Below are positions 5,740-7,493 of a stretch of 7,493 bases of DNA, in pieces; position 1 is the first letter of the stretch; the number at the start of each line of letters is the position of its first letter. Origin of the DNA: an uncultured Clostridium sp. (GTDB lineage Bacteria > Bacillota_A > Clostridia > Lachnospirales > Lachnospiraceae); assembly GCA_947174825.1 (NCBI GenBank), contig CAMWKN010000063.1, forward strand, positions 1-7,493. The letters are read 5' to 3'. A model generated the notes under the pieces. That model saw only the letters and a program-made list of their open reading frames with translations. It was not told where the DNA came from and did no database searches. The position numbers and the translations under genes were made by a program.

Positions 5740-6252
5740 ATGATCTGTAAAATAAGAAAGTGGGAGCTGTCAGATGCAGCGGATCCGGCGGCTGCCCTAT
5801 CCAATAAAAAAGTACAGGATAATCTCCGGGATGGATTGCCGTATCCTTACACGGAGCAGGACGGGAGAGATTATATCTTGGCCATGATTTCCGCAAATGA
5901 GGATGAAACCTTTGCTTTTGCTGTTACGATTGATAAAAAGGTAATCGGCAGTATAGGCATTTTTCGTCAGGGAAACATACACAGGCGGACGGCTGAGTTA
6001 GGCTATTATATTGCAGAAGAATACTGGGGAAAAGGCGTTATGACCGAAGCTGTAAGACAAGCTTGTGCGTATGTGTTTGACAAGAGCGATATTATCCGCA
6101 TTTATGCGGAGCCGTTTACATATAATATTGCATCGTGCAGAGTGCTTGAAAAAGCAGGCTTTCAATATGAAGGTACGCTGAGAAGTAACGCCGTAAAGAA
6201 TGGTAAGGTTATTGACATGAATATTTATTCCCTGTTAAAAACAGAAGTATAA
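5740..6252 (+). CDS. RimJ/RimL-type GNAT acetyltransferase (170 aa)
   Basis: Full-length for the RimJ/RimL branch of GNAT enzymes. It opens with the IRKWELSDAADPAAALSNKKVQDNLRDGLPYPYT pattern of that branch (here residues 5-38; the run is split: IRKWELSDAAD, then AAALSNKKVQDNLRD, then GLPYPYT). Residues 85-100 carry ELGYYIAEEYWGKGVM, where Y95-W96-G97-K98-G99-V100 is the acetyl-CoA loop. NIASCRVLEKAGFQYEGTLR and the NGKVIDMNIYSLL ending are typical C-terminal motifs. The start ATG at 5740 has GGGAGAGG at 5724-5731. Relatives acetylate ribosomal protein N termini or small amines such as antibiotics and spermidine; the acceptor here is unknown. It sits between the smaller GNAT gene and the kinase, all in one direction with short gaps, so an operon is likely. 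Confidence 0.93.
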   Translation: MICKIRKWELSDAADPAAALSNKKVQDNLRDGLPYPYTEQDGRDYILAMISANEDETFAFAVTIDKKVIGSIGIFRQGNIHRRTAELGYYIAEEYWGKGVMTEAVRQACAYVFDKSDIIRIYAEPFTYNIASCRVLEKAGFQYEGTLRSNAVKNGKVIDMNIYSLLKTEV

Positions 6253-6318
6253 GAAGATTTTTCGGAGAATTTTGAAAGGCGTTATGTGCTAAGAACATGC
6301 ACGGAAATGGGGATAAAA

Positions 6319-6927
6319 ATGATAGCAATATGCCCTAAATGTAAGAATCACGAATGGAATAAAAACGTAGAAGAGAATGATATATGCTGTCCCAACTGTG
6401 GAACAAGGTGGGGCTTTGATAAAAGAAACGTGTATATATTGACCGGATGCAGCGGAGTCGGAAAGACGACGACAGGAATGGCATTGCAGCGAATAACAAA
6501 GGATTATGTTATTTTGGATGCGGATATGTTTTACAATATCATGCCGCATGAAACAGATGTGGATTATATGAATCAGGTAGAGCAGGTTTTGAGCTTATCC
6601 AAAAACATATCCCAGAGCGGGAAGTCTGTTGTCTGGACAATGGCAGGGAATATAGACAAGCTTTGTAAAACGTATCATCACATCTTCTTTCGGGATATTA
6701 AGGTGCTTGCGTTAATATGTACGAAGGAGGAATTGATTCATAGGATGACACAGGGAAGGAAAATCACAGATGAGGGCTGGATTCAAAGCTCGATAGAATA
6801 CAATGAATTTTTCCGAACGCATAGTGCGATCAATGGGACATCGTTTGAAACACTTGATATTTCGGGAAAGACAGTTGAGGAGGCTTCGAGGAGGGTTTAT
6901 GAGTGGCTTGATTCTTGTGAGCAATGA
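6319..6927 (+). CDS. Zinc-ribbon P-loop kinase (nucleoside/small-molecule kinase-like)
   Basis: The preferred start is ATG at 6319 (202 residues), with GGGGA just upstream (6309-6313) and a natural beginning at the zinc ribbon. In-frame alternatives are ATG 6307 and GTG 6286, the latter with AAAGG upstream, adding 4 or 11 residues. Residues 5-27 form a zinc ribbon: C5-P-K-C8 and C24-P-N-C27 (Cys23 adjacent). After a short linker comes a P-loop kinase domain: strand VYILTG, Walker A G43-C-S-G-V-G-K49-T50-T51, VILDADMF (D66, D68, likely substrate/Mg contact), a VVWTMAGN strand, ALICTKEELIHRM, and the lid-like TQGRKITDEGWIQSSIEYN. The ending EEASRRVYEWL matches small AAA_33-type kinases often named nucleoside kinase. 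It probably phosphorylates a small metabolite or drug with ATP in the cytoplasm; the substrate is unknown. It lies 66 bases after the RimJ/RimL-type gene. Confidence 0.85.
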   Translation: MIAICPKCKNHEWNKNVEENDICCPNCGTRWGFDKRNVYILTGCSGVGKTTTGMALQRITKDYVILDADMFYNIMPHETDVDYMNQVEQVLSLSKNISQSGKSVVWTMAGNIDKLCKTYHHIFFRDIKVLALICTKEELIHRMTQGRKITDEGWIQSSIEYNEFFRTHSAINGTSFETLDISGKTVEEASRRVYEWLDSCEQ

Positions 6928-6984
6928 GCCGGGCGGGACTGCATACACGAAATCATAATCGGCATTGTTTGCACGTCAAAGTTT

Positions 6985-7004
6985 ACATTGGGCAATCACA
7001 ATGT
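6985..7004. promoter_or_regulatory. Inverted repeat near the -35 of the XRE regulator gene
   Basis: ACATTG (6985-6990) and CAATGT (6999-7004) are exact reverse complements with an 8-base spacer. The pair lies just upstream of the -35 zone of the promoter at 7027-7035, a plausible place for an operator of the XRE regulator itself. Six-base arms can occur by chance. Confidence 0.35.
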
Positions 7005-7026
7005 GGTTTCCTCCGGTGTGTGGGGC

Positions 7027-7035
7027 TGTTATAAT
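7027..7035 (+). promoter_or_regulatory. Predicted extended -10 promoter of the XRE regulator gene
   Basis: TGT immediately precedes a perfect TATAAT (7030-7035), an extended -10. The region 17 bp upstream (7007-7012, TTTCCT) is a poor -35. The start point would be near 7042, only a few bases before the ribosome binding site AGGGGTGA (7045-7052), so the mRNA leader would be very short. Confidence 0.55.
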
Positions 7036-7056
7036 GAAACAAGCAGGGGTGATGAT

Positions 7057-7493
7057 GTGACTACGGGAGAAAAACTGGCGCTGCTTCGCAGAAAAATAGG
7101 GATGACGCAGGAGGAGTTGTCAGAGAAACTCAAGGTTTCGAGACAATCCGTCTCAAGATGGGAGATGGACGCCGCCTTCCCCGAAACGGACAAGCTGATT
7201 AATCTCAGCAGATTGTTTTCGTGCAGTATCGATTTTTTGTTAAACGACAGCATACAGGAAAATAGAAGCAGCGATGGGGAACTGTCGGCGGGGGAATGCT
7301 GCCGGTTTATCCGTGAGTGCGGATATTTTTTCCTTGCGACATCAGTTGAGAACCGACCGGCACTCAGACCCTTCGGAATGATTTACACGGATGACACGAC
7401 GCTGTTTTTCGCTCCCGACAGGCGGAAGAAGGTGTATTACGATTTGAGAGAGAATTCGCAAATAGAGATGGCAAGCTATAATCCCGTTTCACG
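7057..7493 (+). CDS. XRE helix-turn-helix regulator fused to FMN-binding split-barrel (PPOX-like) domain, partial
   Basis: The gene runs off the right edge; 145 complete codons are visible. The start is GTG at 7057: both nearby ATGs (7052, 7055) run straight into TGA, and AGGGGTGA (7045-7052) provides the ribosome binding site. Residues 1-62 are a classic XRE domain (MTTGEKLALLRRKIGMTQEE, then LSEKLKVSRQSVSRWE and the S-I-D-F-L-L ending). A short polar linker (63-78) follows. From about 80 the protein resembles the pyridoxamine 5'-phosphate oxidase/FMN-binding split-barrel family: ECCRFIRECGYFFLATS, then RPALRPFGMIY (R104-P105-F106), TLFFAPDRRKKVY and the IEMASYN strand. Such domains bind FMN, F420 or heme, so a ligand- or redox-sensing regulator is likely. 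The remaining barrel, with any dimer contacts, lies outside the window. Its target may be its own promoter, which has a small inverted repeat nearby. Confidence 0.88.
   Translation, partial: MTTGEKLALLRRKIGMTQEELSEKLKVSRQSVSRWEMDAAFPETDKLINLSRLFSCSIDFLLNDSIQENRSSDGELSAGECCRFIRECGYFFLATSVENRPALRPFGMIYTDDTTLFFAPDRRKKVYYDLRENSQIEMASYNPVS

Overview
The window looks like a piece of chromosome from an anaerobic Bacillota species, most likely a gut-type Clostridia (Lachnospiraceae/Oscillospiraceae-like). The reasons are moderate GC, strong AGGAGG-type ribosome binding sites, a DUF4368-type large serine recombinase, an iron-sulfur flavoprotein, several small GNAT acetyltransferases and a GTG-started XRE regulator. 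This placement is inferred from gene style; there is no rRNA or other marker here.

Left edge (1-410): the C-terminal end of a large serine recombinase of the Tn4451/Tn5397 type. Such genes usually sit at the end of an integrative element, so the short gap before the next gene may hold the element/chromosome junction. Compared with my recollection of the family, the recombinase tail seems to lack part of its coiled coil.

Centre-left (411-3264): a LysR-type regulator faces a divergent three-gene unit: a small helical protein of unknown function, an alpha/beta hydrolase, and an iron-sulfur flavoprotein. The 135-bp intergenic region is unusually readable. A perfect 9-bp inverted repeat with a 3-bp spacer is centred about 65 bp upstream of the predicted start of the forward transcript and overlaps the -35 of lysR. 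This is the textbook layout for an autorepressing LysR protein that activates its neighbour when an inducer is bound. A strong 15-bp stem-loop separates the hydrolase from the flavoprotein. The hydrolase elbow reads G-I-C-G-W-G-G, with no nucleophilic serine. The flavoprotein has the C-x2-C-x2-C-x7-C cluster of Isf-type [4Fe-4S] flavoproteins. Together they suggest an inducible anaerobic pathway acting on a small ester or lactone-like compound plus a redox step; the substrate cannot be read from the sequence.

Centre-right (3265-4841): a secreted DUF362 lipoprotein, possibly the last member of the same unit or separately expressed.

Right (4842-7493): a gene-poor stretch with an extended -10 promoter and a decayed GNAT acetyltransferase. 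It is followed by two intact GNAT acetyltransferases, a zinc-ribbon P-loop kinase, and the start of a regulator joining an XRE helix-turn-helix to an FMN-binding split-barrel (pyridoxamine 5'-phosphate oxidase-like) domain. This regulator has its own extended -10 promoter next to a small inverted repeat and runs off the window. No CRISPR array, tRNA, rRNA or complete insertion sequence was seen.
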